23,585 bases of DNA. Source: Clostridiales bacterium (GTDB lineage: Bacteria; Bacillota; Clostridia; Oscillospirales; Oscillospiraceae). This document shows positions 7,393 through 15,329 of the stretch, piece after piece. Positions within the stretch are counted from its first letter, which is position 1, and every line of letters starts with the position of its first letter. Both the position numbers and the translations under genes were made by a program. The DNA lies in contig DQIA01000064.1 of assembly GCA_003525905.1 (NCBI GenBank), forward strand, positions 22,288 through 45,872, given 5' to 3'. The notes under the pieces are model-generated. The model saw only the letters and a program-made list of their open reading frames with translations. It made no database searches and was not told the origin of the DNA.

Positions 7393-9276
7393 TCAGAGAT
7401 TGTGGACGCGCAGGGCGCGGATGGCGTTGAGCACGGCGAGGATCATCACGCCGACGTCGGCGAAGATGGCGGCCCACATGTTCGTGATACCGGCGGCCGT
7501 CAGGGCAAGGCAGGCAAATTTCACGATGAGGGAGAACACGATATTCTGCCGCACGATGCCGATGCACTTGCGCGAGATGCGGATGGCCTTGGCAATCTGC
7601 AGGGGATCGTCGTCCATCAGCACAACGTCCGCGGCTTCGATGGCGGCGTCGCTGCCCATGGCGCCCATGGCGATGCCGATATCCGCGCGGGTCAGAACGG
7701 GCGCGTCGTTGATGCCGTCTCCGACAAAGGCGAGATTGGTCTTCGGGGACTTTTCTGCCAGCAGCTTTTCCACCTCGGCGACCTTGTCGCCCGGCAGAAG
7801 CTCGCTGCGGACCTCGTCGACGCCCAGCTCGTGAGCGACCTGCTCGGCTACGCGGCGTGTGTCGCCCGTGAGCATGACGGTCTTGGAGACGCCGGATTTT
7901 TTGAGGCGGGCAATGGCCTCGGCGGAGTGCGGCTTGACAATATCCGAGATGACGATGTGACCGGCGTAGGCGCCGTCGACCGCCATATGGATGATCGTGC
8001 CGACGCAGTGGCAGTCGTGATAATCGATGCCGAGCTTCTGCATGAGCTTGGCGTTGCCCGCAGCGACGCTGTGGCCGTCAACGGTCGCCGTGATGCCGTG
8101 GCCGCTGATCTCCTCGATATTCGTAACACGGCTGCGGTCGATCGGCTTTCCATAGGCCTTCTGCAGACTTTTGCTGATGGGGTGAGAGGAGGCGCACTCG
8201 GCCAGCGCGGCATATTCCAGCACCTTATCGGCGTCCAGCTCGTTGTGATGGACGGCCGTGACCTCAAACACGCCCTGCGTCAGAGTGCCGGTCTTGTCGA
8301 ACACGACGACCTTCGTCGCGGCAAGGGCTTCCAGATAGTTCGAGCCCTTGATGAGGATGCCCTCCTTGCTTGCGCCGCCAATGCCGGCGAAGAAGCTCAG
8401 CGGGATGCTGATGACAAGGGCGCACGGGCAGCTCACGACGAGGAACGTCAGCGCGCGGTAGACCCAGTCGACCCACTGGGCGCTTGCGCCGAAGGCCATG
8501 CGCAGCAGCGGCACGGCAACGCCCAGCAGCACCGCGCCGATGCATACGGCAGGCGTGTAGATGCGGGCAAAGCGGGAGATGAACGCCTCGGAGCGGGACT
8601 TGCGGGAGCTGGCGTTCTCCACAAGGTCGAGAATTTTCGAGACGGTGGATTCGCCGAAGGCCTTTGTCGTGCGGATCTTCAGCACACCGCTCATATTGAT
8701 GCAGCCGCTGATGATCTCGTCGCCCTCGGCAACATCGCGGGGAAGACTCTCCCCCGTCAGGGCGCTGGTGTTCAGGGTGGAATTGCCGCTGACGACGACG
8801 CCGTCCAGCGGGACCTTTTCGCCGGGCTGCACGACGATGATGCTGCCGACGGTGACCTCATCCGGGTCGACCTGCTCGAGCTTGCCGTCCTTTTCGATGT
8901 TGGCGTAATCGGGACGGATGTCCATCAGCGCACTGATGTTGCGGCGGCTCTTGCCGACGGCGTAGCTCTGGAACAGCTCGCCGATCTGGTAGAACAGCAT
9001 AACGGAGATACCCTCGACGTAGTCGCCGCTCTTCGTCCAAACGGCGAGGAAGAACGCGCCGAGCGTGGCGATAGCCATCAGGAAGCACTCGTCAAATGCA
9101 CGGCCGTGGATGATGCCGATGCCTGCCTTGCGGAGGATATCGTAGCCGATGACGAGGTAGGCGGCCACATAGGCCAGGAGCCGCCAGATGCCGGTCAGGG
9201 GGAGGAATGCAAGCGCGATGAGCATGACTGCCGTGATCGCGATGCGGATAAGCATTTTTTTCTGCTTTTTGTTCAT
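7393..9276 (-). CDS. Zn2+/Cd2+/Pb2+-exporting P1B-type ATPase
   Basis: This is a 627-residue heavy-metal pump of the inner membrane. Visible motifs are the ion-site CPC (283-285), the phosphorylation site DKTGTLT (D327), an HP motif (365-366), TGD (470-472) and GDGIND (519-524). The last two membrane helices carry K586 and D607 (in ADVGV), the combination typical of ZntA/CadA-type P1B-2 pumps, which points to Zn, Cd or Pb export rather than Cu. No N-terminal HMA domain is present. Instead the next upstream gene on the same strand encodes a free HMA protein. AGAGAGG precedes the ATG. It is probably controlled by the divergent ArsR-AraC regulator. Confidence 0.93.
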   Translation of the reverse strand: MNKKQKKMLIRIAITAVMLIALAFLPLTGIWRLLAYVAAYLVIGYDILRKAGIGIIHGRAFDECFLMAIATLGAFFLAVWTKSGDYVEGISVMLFYQIGELFQSYAVGKSRRNISALMDIRPDYANIEKDGKLEQVDPDEVTVGSIIVVQPGEKVPLDGVVVSGNSTLNTSALTGESLPRDVAEGDEIISGCINMSGVLKIRTTKAFGESTVSKILDLVENASSRKSRSEAFISRFARIYTPAVCIGAVLLGVAVPLLRMAFGASAQWVDWVYRALTFLVVSCPCALVISIPLSFFAGIGGASKEGILIKGSNYLEALAATKVVVFDKTGTLTQGVFEVTAVHHNELDADKVLEYAALAECASSHPISKSLQKAYGKPIDRSRVTNIEEISGHGITATVDGHSVAAGNAKLMQKLGIDYHDCHCVGTIIHMAVDGAYAGHIVISDIVKPHSAEAIARLKKSGVSKTVMLTGDTRRVAEQVAHELGVDEVRSELLPGDKVAEVEKLLAEKSPKTNLAFVGDGINDAPVLTRADIGIAMGAMGSDAAIEAADVVLMDDDPLQIAKAIRISRKCIGIVRQNIVFSLIVKFACLALTAAGITNMWAAIFADVGVMILAVLNAIRALRVHNL

Positions 9277-9340
9277 GCTCGGTTTACCTCTCTTTCTGAT
9301 TTTTTGATTCGAAATAACAGGACTCAGAGGCCCTGGCCAA

Positions 9341-9372
9341 ATAAAAGGCGGCGTATCTTGCGATGCGCCGCC
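9341..9372 (-). terminator. Terminator or attenuator between HMA gene and ATPase gene
   Basis: On the minus strand a ten-pair stem (arms 9372-9363 and 9356-9347, nine Watson-Crick pairs and one mispair) is followed directly by TTTTAT. It starts eight bases after the HMA stop codon. Because the downstream ATPase shows no clear promoter of its own, partial read-through would give more HMA protein than pump. Confidence 0.6.
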
Positions 9373-9379
9373 GGAAGGG

Positions 9380-9598
9380 TCAAAGCTCGATCTCGCAGTC
9401 CGGCTCGACCTTCTTGCAGGCCTTGAGAACGCGCTTCATGACGTCCTTGGGATCAGCGCCCTCGGCGAACTCCACGATCATCTTCTGCGTCATGAAATTC
9501 ACGGTCGCGTCGGCGATGCCCTCGGTTTTCTTCGTGGCCTGCTCCATCAGGTTCGCGCAGTTTGCACAGTCAACTTCGATCGGATACGTTTTCTTCAT
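9380..9598 (-). CDS. Free-standing heavy-metal-associated (HMA) domain protein
   Basis: This is a 72-residue single HMA ferredoxin-like domain. The metal-binding CxxC is C11-A-N-C14, within VDCANCA. It probably passes metal to the adjacent P-type ATPase, which lacks its own HMA domain, or buffers it. The D immediately before CANC resembles Zn/Cd-type DCxxC sites, in agreement with the pump's Zn/Cd signature. AGGAGG (9610-9605) precedes the ATG. The leader runs back to the divergent promoter region at about 9640-9685. Confidence 0.88.
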   Translation of the reverse strand: MKKTYPIEVDCANCANLMEQATKKTEGIADATVNFMTQKMIVEFAEGADPKDVMKRVLKACKKVEPDCEIEL

Positions 9599-9659
9599 GA
9601 TAAACCTCCTGAAAATTTTCCTTGCGCGCCAGCGGCGCTCCGGAAGGAATGAGTATTGG

Positions 9660-9685
9660 AACGATTCAATGCTTGCTTAATCGTT
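9660..9685. promoter_or_regulatory. Putative ArsR-family operator
   Basis: AACGATT and AATCGTT form a perfect inverted repeat with a 12-base spacer. The spacer contains the -35 box of the divergent regulator gene, and the left arm lies just upstream of a minus-strand AATACT box for the HMA gene. A regulator bound here could silence both directions. This placement is typical of ArsR/SmtB autorepression. Confidence 0.5.
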
Positions 9686-9701
9686 GTGACTGTAGTATAC
9701 T
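9673..9701 (+). promoter_or_regulatory. Promoter of the ArsR-AraC regulator
   Basis: TTGCTT (9673-9678), 17 bases, then TATACT (9696-9701). It gives a leader of about 80 bases before the ATG at 9789. Confidence 0.7.
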
Positions 9702-9788
9702 GGATGCGGACCCAAAATGCAAGCGGTTTGGCCGGCTTGTTTCGGAACGGGCGAACGGAATTTCCAAAACGGAGAACGGAGAGAGACT

Positions 9789-10547
9789 ATGGCAGAATTT
9801 CAGCTTCCCCACGACCACGGCACGTCGTCTCAGGCGGCAAGCCTGCATCAGGAGGTCATGCGGGTGGCGCATTTTGCGGCTGCCGCCGAGGTATTCAAGC
9901 AGCTCAGCGACCCGACGCGCGTGCGCATTTTCTGGCTGCTCAGCCATCAGGAGGCATGCGTCATCAATCTGGCCGCCATGCTGGAGATGTCCAGCCCGGC
10001 CGTGTCGCACCATCTGCGCTCCCTGACGGAGAGCGGCCTGCTCGTCAGCCGCCGCGACGGCAAGGAGGTCTATTACCGCGCGGCAGACACGGAGGAGAGC
10101 CGTCTGCTGCACGAGATCGTTGAGCGCGTCATGGAGATCGCCTGCCCGGAGAAGGCCGTGGACTTTCTGGCCTCGCAGGAGGAGATCATCCGCCGCGTGC
10201 ACACCTATCTCACGGAGCATCTTTCCGAGCGCATCACGATCGAGGCGCTGTCGCGCGAGTTTCTGATGAATACAACGACGCTGAAAAGCGCCTTCAAGCG
10301 CGTTTACGGCTCGTCCATCGCGCAGCATATGAAGCAGCACCGCATGGAGGCGGCCGCCGCACGCCTGACGCAGACACAGGACGACATCGCGGCCATTGCC
10401 AAGGCCGTCGGCTATGAGAGCCAGAGCCGCTTTACCGAGGCATTCCGCGAGGTCTACGGCGAGGTGCCGACGGAGTATCGCAAGCGCCGCTGCCGCACGG
10501 CGGAAAACGGCGCGGCCTGCTGCAGCTGCGGCAAATGCGGGAAATAA
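9789..10547 (+). CDS. ArsR-AraC fusion metalloregulator
   Basis: This 252-residue protein carries two DNA-binding modules. Residues about 33-100 are an ArsR/SmtB winged helix: LSDPTRVRIFWLL (39-51), the EACVINLAAML helix with C57, and the recognition helix SSPAVSHHLRSL (68-79). Residues about 131-234 are an AraC-type double helix-turn-helix, ending GYESQSRFTEAFREVYGEVP. The tail has five Cys in the last 18 residues (C235, C244, C245, C247, C250), a likely metal site. Histidines H8, H10 and H108 could add ligands. Its gene is divergent from the HMA/ATPase pair, so a Zn/Cd/Pb sensor is likely. The ATG has GGAGAG five bases upstream; an in-frame ATG at 9717 lacks such a site. Confidence 0.88.
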   Translation: MAEFQLPHDHGTSSQAASLHQEVMRVAHFAAAAEVFKQLSDPTRVRIFWLLSHQEACVINLAAMLEMSSPAVSHHLRSLTESGLLVSRRDGKEVYYRAADTEESRLLHEIVERVMEIACPEKAVDFLASQEEIIRRVHTYLTEHLSERITIEALSREFLMNTTTLKSAFKRVYGSSIAQHMKQHRMEAAAARLTQTQDDIAAIAKAVGYESQSRFTEAFREVYGEVPTEYRKRRCRTAENGAACCSCGKCGK

Positions 10548-10559
10548 AAAAACGACGGA

Positions 10560-10577
10560 CAGGGTCAAACGACCCTG
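10560..10577 (-). terminator. Small terminator-like hairpin
   Basis: CAGGGTC-AAAC-GACCCTG is a perfect 7-bp stem with a four-base loop. On the minus strand it is followed within a few bases by seven T, so it would stop leftward transcripts that pass the large palindrome. On the + strand there is no T-run. Confidence 0.5.
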
Positions 10578-10581
10578 CCCT

Positions 10582-10798
10582 TGAGCTTGTCAAAAAAGGA
10601 TTTTTGACAAGCTCTCAAACGAGACCCGTTTCACTGGGCTCTCGTTTGAATGGGGCAGCGGCTCGCTGCAGCGCACGAAGGGCACGCCGCAGGCGTGCCC
10701 TTCGTGCGCTGCAGCGAGCCGCTGCCCCATTCAAACGAGAGCCCAGTGAAACGGGTCTCGTTTGAGAGCTTGTCAAAAATTCTTTTTTGACAAGCTCA
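10582..10798. repeat. 217-base nested palindrome
   Basis: The two 107-base arms meet at a three-base centre (GCA, 10689-10691). They are complementary at every position except one, in the loop of the outermost hairpin (10599 against 10781). Each arm is itself built of hairpins: an outer 14-bp stem GAGCTTGTCAAAAA (10583-10614), a 10-bp stem TCAAACGAGA (10615-10649) and GCAGCG-GCT-CGCTGC (10655-10669), mirrored on the right. It lies between the ends of two convergent genes and may act as a terminator in both directions. No flanking direct repeat is visible. A sequencing or assembly fold-back is the main alternative. Confidence 0.9.
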
Positions 10799-10802
10799 GC
10801 AC

Positions 10803-10831
10803 GGGTGCGCCGCTGCTGCCGCGGCGCACCC
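10803..10831 (-). terminator. Hairpin after the parvulin gene
   Basis: GGGTGCGCCGC pairs perfectly over 11 bp with GCGGCGCACCC around a seven-base loop. It lies 15 bases beyond the stop codon of the minus-strand foldase gene. There is no adjacent T-run, so efficient termination may depend on the palindrome that follows. Confidence 0.5.
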
Positions 10832-10845
10832 GGTCTGTCTTCGTG

Positions 10846-12363
10846 TCAGGATGCCGAGACGGAAGCGCTCAGCAGGTCGTAGATCACGACATTATTGAAG
10901 TTGAACTCTACAGGGTACTTTGTTTTCAGCTCTGTGATCTTTTCACCGGCTGCGGCGGAAGCCATGTCTTCCTTCGCCGTGTCGAACCAGGCGCGGGTCT
11001 CGGTCTGGCCGATGAAGTAGATGATGTGGTAGCCATGGGTCGTCTCGACGATCTCACAATCGCCGGGCTGGCGGCTCTCGTCGAAGCACCAGTCGTTGAA
11101 CTCCGTGACCATCTTGCCGGGCTGGAAGTCCTCATACAGGCCGCCGTTGTCCTTGGAGCCGGGGTCCTGATTGTACTCCAGCGCAAGCGTCTTGAAGTTG
11201 TCCTCCGTGGGGTCGGCCTGCCAGAGGGCAAGGATACGCTCGGCCTCCGCCTTGGCGGCTGCCTTCGCCTCATCGCTGTAGTTGCCGTCGCTGTCCTTCT
11301 CGCCCTCGGGCTGGATGAGGATGTGGCGGACGGAGACGTTGTTGACCTTCGTCACGCCCTGATCGATATAGCTCTGGGCGTTCTCGTCATAATAGGCCTC
11401 GACCTCGGCATCCGTCAGCGCGTTGGCAGACTCGCCGTACAGCACGTTCTTATAATAGTTCACCGCCGTATAATACGTCAGCAGATAGTCGTGATAGATC
11501 TCGGTCGTGACGCCCTTGCCGAAGTTGACCTGCAGATAGGCGTCGACATCGTCATAGCCGTTGTCCGCCGCGCTCTTGGCAAAGCTGCCCTCCGGGTCCA
11601 GCACGTCCTCGATGGACTTGGCCTCCGTCTCCGGCAGCTCATAGCCCGCCTCCTGCGCCGCCAGATACAGGGCGCGGATCTCGGCGAAGTTGTTTGTGGC
11701 GCTCGTCAGGAAATACTGCTCCCACGTTCCGCCGCTCGGGGCGTCCTGCAGGGCCAGCGCCTTCGTGTAGTCCAGACCCAGCATGGAGGCATAGGAGCCA
11801 TAGTTGTTCATGAGCTGGTAGAATTCCATCCAGTAGTAGATCTGCAGGTCGGCATTCGTCAGGCAGTAGCCCGTCGCGTCGCGCGCAACGACCGTGCGCA
11901 TCTGCACATCGCCGGCCTCCGCCGTGCCCGTGGTATAGGCGGCGTTGTCCGTGACGGCGTTCTTGCCGAAATTATCGGCGTCGATGAGGTTGGCTGCCTC
12001 GCCGTAGGTCGTCGTGATCTCCTCGCCCTCCGCGAGCGTCTTGTCCGCGACGGTCTCGGTCGTGCCGTCCGTTGCCTCAGTCGCCTCCGTCTGCTGGGCC
12101 TCCGTCCCGGCCGGGTGATCCTTGCGGCCCGTGATGAGCAGGACGCAGGCCGCGATGGCCGCCACGAGAGCCAGCGCCGCCAGGAAAATGGCGATCTTTG
12201 CGCCCTTGGACATGCCGGGCTTCTTTTCCGCAGACTTCTCCTCCGGCTTCTCCTCCGGCTCCGCCTCAGGGACCGGCGCGGTTTCCGGTTCGGCCTCCGG
12301 GGCCGCCTCCGGCTCGGCCGGGGTCACTTCCAGTTCTTCGTTTTCGTTGTGTTCCAGATCCAT
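10846..12363 (-). CDS. Membrane-anchored parvulin-type peptidyl-prolyl isomerase (PrsA/SurA-like)
   Basis: This 505-residue protein has an unusual layout: a Glu/Pro-rich acidic cytosolic tail (1-45), Lys-rich residues, one membrane helix (about 56-78), a Thr/Glu-rich linker (85-120), an alpha-helical chaperone region (about 165-335) and a parvulin domain (about 343-452). The parvulin domain has VSVRHILI (343-350), DPGSKDNGGLYEDF (400-413) and THGYHIIYF (442-450). It would face outside and assist folding or release of exported proteins. Most PrsA proteins are lipoproteins; this one is a type II membrane protein instead, as is common in Clostridia. The ribosome site is weak (AGCGAG). It has its own promoter inside the end of the upstream MATE gene. 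Confidence 0.88.
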   Translation of the reverse strand: MDLEHNENEELEVTPAEPEAAPEAEPETAPVPEAEPEEKPEEKSAEKKPGMSKGAKIAIFLAALALVAAIAACVLLITGRKDHPAGTEAQQTEATEATDGTTETVADKTLAEGEEITTTYGEAANLIDADNFGKNAVTDNAAYTTGTAEAGDVQMRTVVARDATGYCLTNADLQIYYWMEFYQLMNNYGSYASMLGLDYTKALALQDAPSGGTWEQYFLTSATNNFAEIRALYLAAQEAGYELPETEAKSIEDVLDPEGSFAKSAADNGYDDVDAYLQVNFGKGVTTEIYHDYLLTYYTAVNYYKNVLYGESANALTDAEVEAYYDENAQSYIDQGVTKVNNVSVRHILIQPEGEKDSDGNYSDEAKAAAKAEAERILALWQADPTEDNFKTLALEYNQDPGSKDNGGLYEDFQPGKMVTEFNDWCFDESRQPGDCEIVETTHGYHIIYFIGQTETRAWFDTAKEDMASAAAGEKITELKTKYPVEFNFNNVVIYDLLSASVSAS

Positions 12364-12393
12364 AATGTTTCTCGCTTTCCGAATGATGCTCCA

Positions 12394-12422
12394 ATCATAT
12401 CACACCACACAGGGCTTTTCAA
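12394..12422 (-). promoter_or_regulatory. Promoter of the parvulin gene
   Basis: On the minus strand TTGAAA (12422-12417), 17 bases, then TATGAT (12399-12394). The -35 box overlaps the stop codon of the MATE gene. Confidence 0.65.
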
Positions 12423-13783
12423 CGCATTTTCGCGCCGGGGTGTGAATTTTCTGTCAACTTTCGCCCGGCGCGCCGCCAGACGAGCACGCCCGTGAGATCC
12501 GCAAGCGCCCAGCCGATGGGGATGGACCACCAGATGCCCACGACGCCGATGGCCGGGACGGCCGAAAGCGCGTAGGCCAGCGCCACGCGCGTGCCGAGCG
12601 AGATGACCGTCAGCACGAGCGACATACCCGGTCTGCCGACGGCGCGGTACAAGCCATAGAGCAGGAACAGCCCGCCGATGCCCACATAGAACGCGCCCGC
12701 GATGCGCAGGTAGGTCACGCCCGCCTGCAGGATCTCCGTCTCGCCCGGCTGCAGGAACAGCCCCAGCAGCGGCGCAGCAAGCAGCACGACGCAGGCCGAG
12801 ACGCACACGGCAAAGACCGACGACAGGATCACGGCCGTGCGGATGCCGCGGCGGATGCGCTCCGGCTGCTGCGCGCCGTAGTTCTGTGCAATGAACGTGG
12901 AGAACGCATTGCCGAAGTCCTGCAGCGGCATATAGGCAAACGAGTCGATCTTCACGGCGGCTGCGAACGCCGCCATGATCACGGGGCCGAAGCTGTTGAT
13001 GCGTCCCTGCACCATGAGGATGCCGAGGTTCATCACGGACTGCTGCAGGCACGTCAGCACCGAGGCGCTCAGAAGCTCCCGCAGCATGCTGCCGGTGATG
13101 CGCCGCTCCTCCCGCCGGACCCGCAGCTCCGGGCAGCGCACGAGGGTATAGACCGCCGTGCCGATGCCGGAGAGCCACTGCGCCAGCACCGTCGCGGCCG
13201 CAGCGCCCTCCACGCCCCACCGGCACACCAGCACAAACACCAGATCGAGCGCAATGTTCAGCACGGCCGATGCCGCAAGGAAGAGGAGCGGGACGAGCGA
13301 ATTGCCCACCGCGCGCAGGAGCGAGGCGTAATAATTATAAAGGAAGGTGCCGCCGATGCCGAAGAAAATGACGAACAGATATGACCGCATCAGGGGCCAG
13401 ACCTCCGCCGGGACGGACAGGAGCGTTTTCATCGCATCGAGCAGCAGAAAGGCCGCCGTATTGAGCACGACGGTGCACACCGCGATGAGCACGAAGGCCG
13501 CATGCGTCTGCCGCCGGAGTCTGGCAAGGTCCCGCTGCCCCCAACAGACGGAGAACAGCGCGCCGCTGCCCATGCACAGGCCGAGCAGGATGGATGTCAG
13601 GAACGTTATGAGCGTATAGGACGAGCCGACCGCGCCGAGCGCGTCCGAGCCAAGAAACCGGCCGACGATGAGCGTGTCCGCCACATTATAAAGCTGCTGC
13701 AGCAGGTTCCCGCAGATCATGGGGAACGCAAAGCGCAGCAGCGTTTTGGGAATGGAGCCCGTCGTCAGGTCGATCTGTGCCAA
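12419..13783 (-). CDS. MATE-family multidrug/cation antiporter
   Basis: This is an integral membrane protein with about 12 helices and the MATE signature near its start (LTTGSIPKTLLRFAFPMICGN, then YNVADTLIVGRFLG). Members exchange drugs or metabolites for Na+ or H+; the substrate here is unknown. The start is placed at a TTG nine bases after AAGGAG, giving 454 residues, the normal family length. An ATG at 13828 is open in frame, but it lies inside a good -10 box, so the transcript would begin after it. A GTG at 13789 is a second possibility, only three bases from the ribosome site. It may share transcription with the parvulin gene below. Confidence 0.85.
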   Translation of the reverse strand: MAQIDLTTGSIPKTLLRFAFPMICGNLLQQLYNVADTLIVGRFLGSDALGAVGSSYTLITFLTSILLGLCMGSGALFSVCWGQRDLARLRRQTHAAFVLIAVCTVVLNTAAFLLLDAMKTLLSVPAEVWPLMRSYLFVIFFGIGGTFLYNYYASLLRAVGNSLVPLLFLAASAVLNIALDLVFVLVCRWGVEGAAAATVLAQWLSGIGTAVYTLVRCPELRVRREERRITGSMLRELLSASVLTCLQQSVMNLGILMVQGRINSFGPVIMAAFAAAVKIDSFAYMPLQDFGNAFSTFIAQNYGAQQPERIRRGIRTAVILSSVFAVCVSACVVLLAAPLLGLFLQPGETEILQAGVTYLRIAGAFYVGIGGLFLLYGLYRAVGRPGMSLVLTVISLGTRVALAYALSAVPAIGVVGIWWSIPIGWALADLTGVLVWRRAGRKLTENSHPGAKMR

Positions 13784-13823
13784 AATCACCGTCTCCTTCT
13801 CATATTCAGGCGAATTCTGATTT

Positions 13824-13852
13824 ATCATAGCAGATATCCGGCTGTTTTGCAA
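13824..13852 (-). promoter_or_regulatory. Promoter of the MATE gene
   Basis: On the minus strand TTGCAA (13852-13847), 17 bases, then TATGAT (13829-13824). The -10 box contains the in-frame ATG at 13828, which argues against that codon as the start of translation. Confidence 0.6.
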
Positions 13853-13933
13853 GTTGCGCTGCAAATAATTCGCATAGTTTGCGTCCGCCGTCAAAAAAGC
13901 GGTTTTTTTCATGCAAAGAATGTGGGAAAGCGA

Positions 13934-13962
13934 TTGACATTCCGCCCGCTGCGCGGTAAGAT
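13934..13962 (+). promoter_or_regulatory. Promoter of the aminotransferase-kinase pair
   Basis: TTGACA (13934-13939), 17 bases, then TAAGAT (13957-13962). The -35 box is consensus. The leader is about 29 bases. Confidence 0.75.
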
Positions 13963-13997
13963 GGGGGCAAACCAAAAAAATTTTTGGAGGTCACATC

Positions 13998-15269
13998 ATG
14001 AAGCCCTATGCAGACTACACCCGTTCGGAGCGCTGCGCGGAGTATACCGCGCTGCAGGAGCAGTACGAGGCCTGGAAGACCAAGCAGCTCTCCCTGAACA
14101 TGGCCCGCGGCAAGCCGAGCCGTGCGCAGCTCGATATGGTCAGCGGCATTCTGACCGTGCTGCAGTCTCCGGAGGACTGCTTCGACGGCGCGCTCGACGT
14201 GCGCAACTACGGCGAGCTGACCGGCATTCCCTCGGCCAAGCGCCTGTTTGCCGAGCTGCTGGGCGTGATGCCCTCGCAGATCCTCGTCGGCGGCAGCGCC
14301 AGCCTGAACCTCATGTATGACCTCATCGCCAAGGCCTGGACGCACGGCCTGCTGCACTCGCCGCGCCCGTGGTCGCAGGAGCCGGCCGTCCGCTTCCTGT
14401 GCCCCGCGCCGGGCTATGACCGCCATTTCCGCGTATCGCAGTCGTTCGGCATGGAGCTTATCCCCATTGCCATGACGCCGGACGGCCCGGACATGGACGC
14501 CGTCGAGGCCGCCGTGCGCGACCCGGCCGTCAAGGGCATCTGGTGCGTGCCGAAATACTCCAACCCGCAGGGTATCGTCTATTCCGACGCCGTCGTCGAC
14601 CGGCTGGCAGCCCTGCGCCCCGCCGCGCCGGACTTTGCCCTGATGTGGGACAACGCCTACTGCCTGCACGAGGTCTACGGCCAGTTCGTTCCCTTCCGCG
14701 ACATGCTCACGCTGTGCCGTGAGGCAGGGAACGCCGACATGGTCTATGAATTTGCTTCGACGTCCAAGATCACCTTCCCCGGTGCGGGCGTGGCCGTCAT
14801 GGCGGCGTCCGAGGCGAACCTGAAATACCTCTCCGGTCTGCTCGGCGCGCAGACCATCAGCTATGACAAGGTCAACCAGCTGCGCCACGTCCGCTTCCTG
14901 CAGGACAAGGCCCATGTGCTCGAGCTCATGCAGCGCCACGCCGCCATCCTGCGCCCGAAGTTCGAGGCCGTGCTGGCAGCCCTGCGCGGCATCGCCCCGC
15001 TCAACATCGCGAGCTGGACGGAGCCGAAGGGCGGCTACTTTGTCTCATGCGACGCCATGCCCGGTACGGCGAAGCGCACGCTCGCTCTGTGCGCCGGGGC
15101 CGGTGTGACCATGACGCCCGCCGGAGCGACCTATCCCGGCGGGAACGACCCCGCCGACAGCAACATCCGCATCGCGCCGAGCTTCCCGCCCGTGGAGGAG
15201 CTGGAGCAGGCCATGCAGATTTTCTGCCTTGCCCTGCGCATGGCTGCACTGGAAAAGCTGGGGATCTGA
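13998..15269 (+). CDS. PLP-dependent aminotransferase, class I (PF12897 type)
   Basis: This 423-residue fold-type I aminotransferase resembles the aspartate aminotransferase group once labelled MocR-like. Visible residues are LNMARGKPS (33-41), the YGELTGIPSAKRLFAE region (71-86), the YSNPQG motif (187-192), D218 in WDNAY, the PLP lysine K257 in STSKITFPGAG, and the substrate-carboxylate arginine R391 in NIRIAPSFP. It probably moves amino groups between aspartate or alanine and 2-oxoglutarate; the exact substrate cannot be read from sequence. GGAGG (13986-13990) precedes the ATG. It is followed after 60 bases by the sugar kinase on the same strand. Confidence 0.9.
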   Translation: MKPYADYTRSERCAEYTALQEQYEAWKTKQLSLNMARGKPSRAQLDMVSGILTVLQSPEDCFDGALDVRNYGELTGIPSAKRLFAELLGVMPSQILVGGSASLNLMYDLIAKAWTHGLLHSPRPWSQEPAVRFLCPAPGYDRHFRVSQSFGMELIPIAMTPDGPDMDAVEAAVRDPAVKGIWCVPKYSNPQGIVYSDAVVDRLAALRPAAPDFALMWDNAYCLHEVYGQFVPFRDMLTLCREAGNADMVYEFASTSKITFPGAGVAVMAASEANLKYLSGLLGAQTISYDKVNQLRHVRFLQDKAHVLELMQRHAAILRPKFEAVLAALRGIAPLNIASWTEPKGGYFVSCDAMPGTAKRTLALCAGAGVTMTPAGATYPGGNDPADSNIRIAPSFPPVEELEQAMQIFCLALRMAALEKLGI

Positions 15270-15329
15270 TTCCGGCAGCACCTGCTTTCCATCTTTTATT
15301 ATCTTTCATTCTGATGCGGAGGGATTTTC

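Noticed and set aside
7402..9426. 674-codon frame on the + strand opposite the metal ATPase
   Set aside because: The minus frame has every P-type ATPase motif; this one has a low-complexity, Asp/Ala/Gly-rich translation and spans two genes.
10582..10798. Reading the palindrome as a transposon or CRISPR-like array
   Set aside because: There is no transposase, no flanking target duplication and no regularly spaced direct repeat. Only inverted symmetry is present.
10762..12495. 577-codon frame on the + strand opposite the parvulin gene
   Set aside because: It has no ribosome site, begins inside the palindrome and shows repetitive Leu/Arg-rich translation. The minus frame is a clear parvulin.
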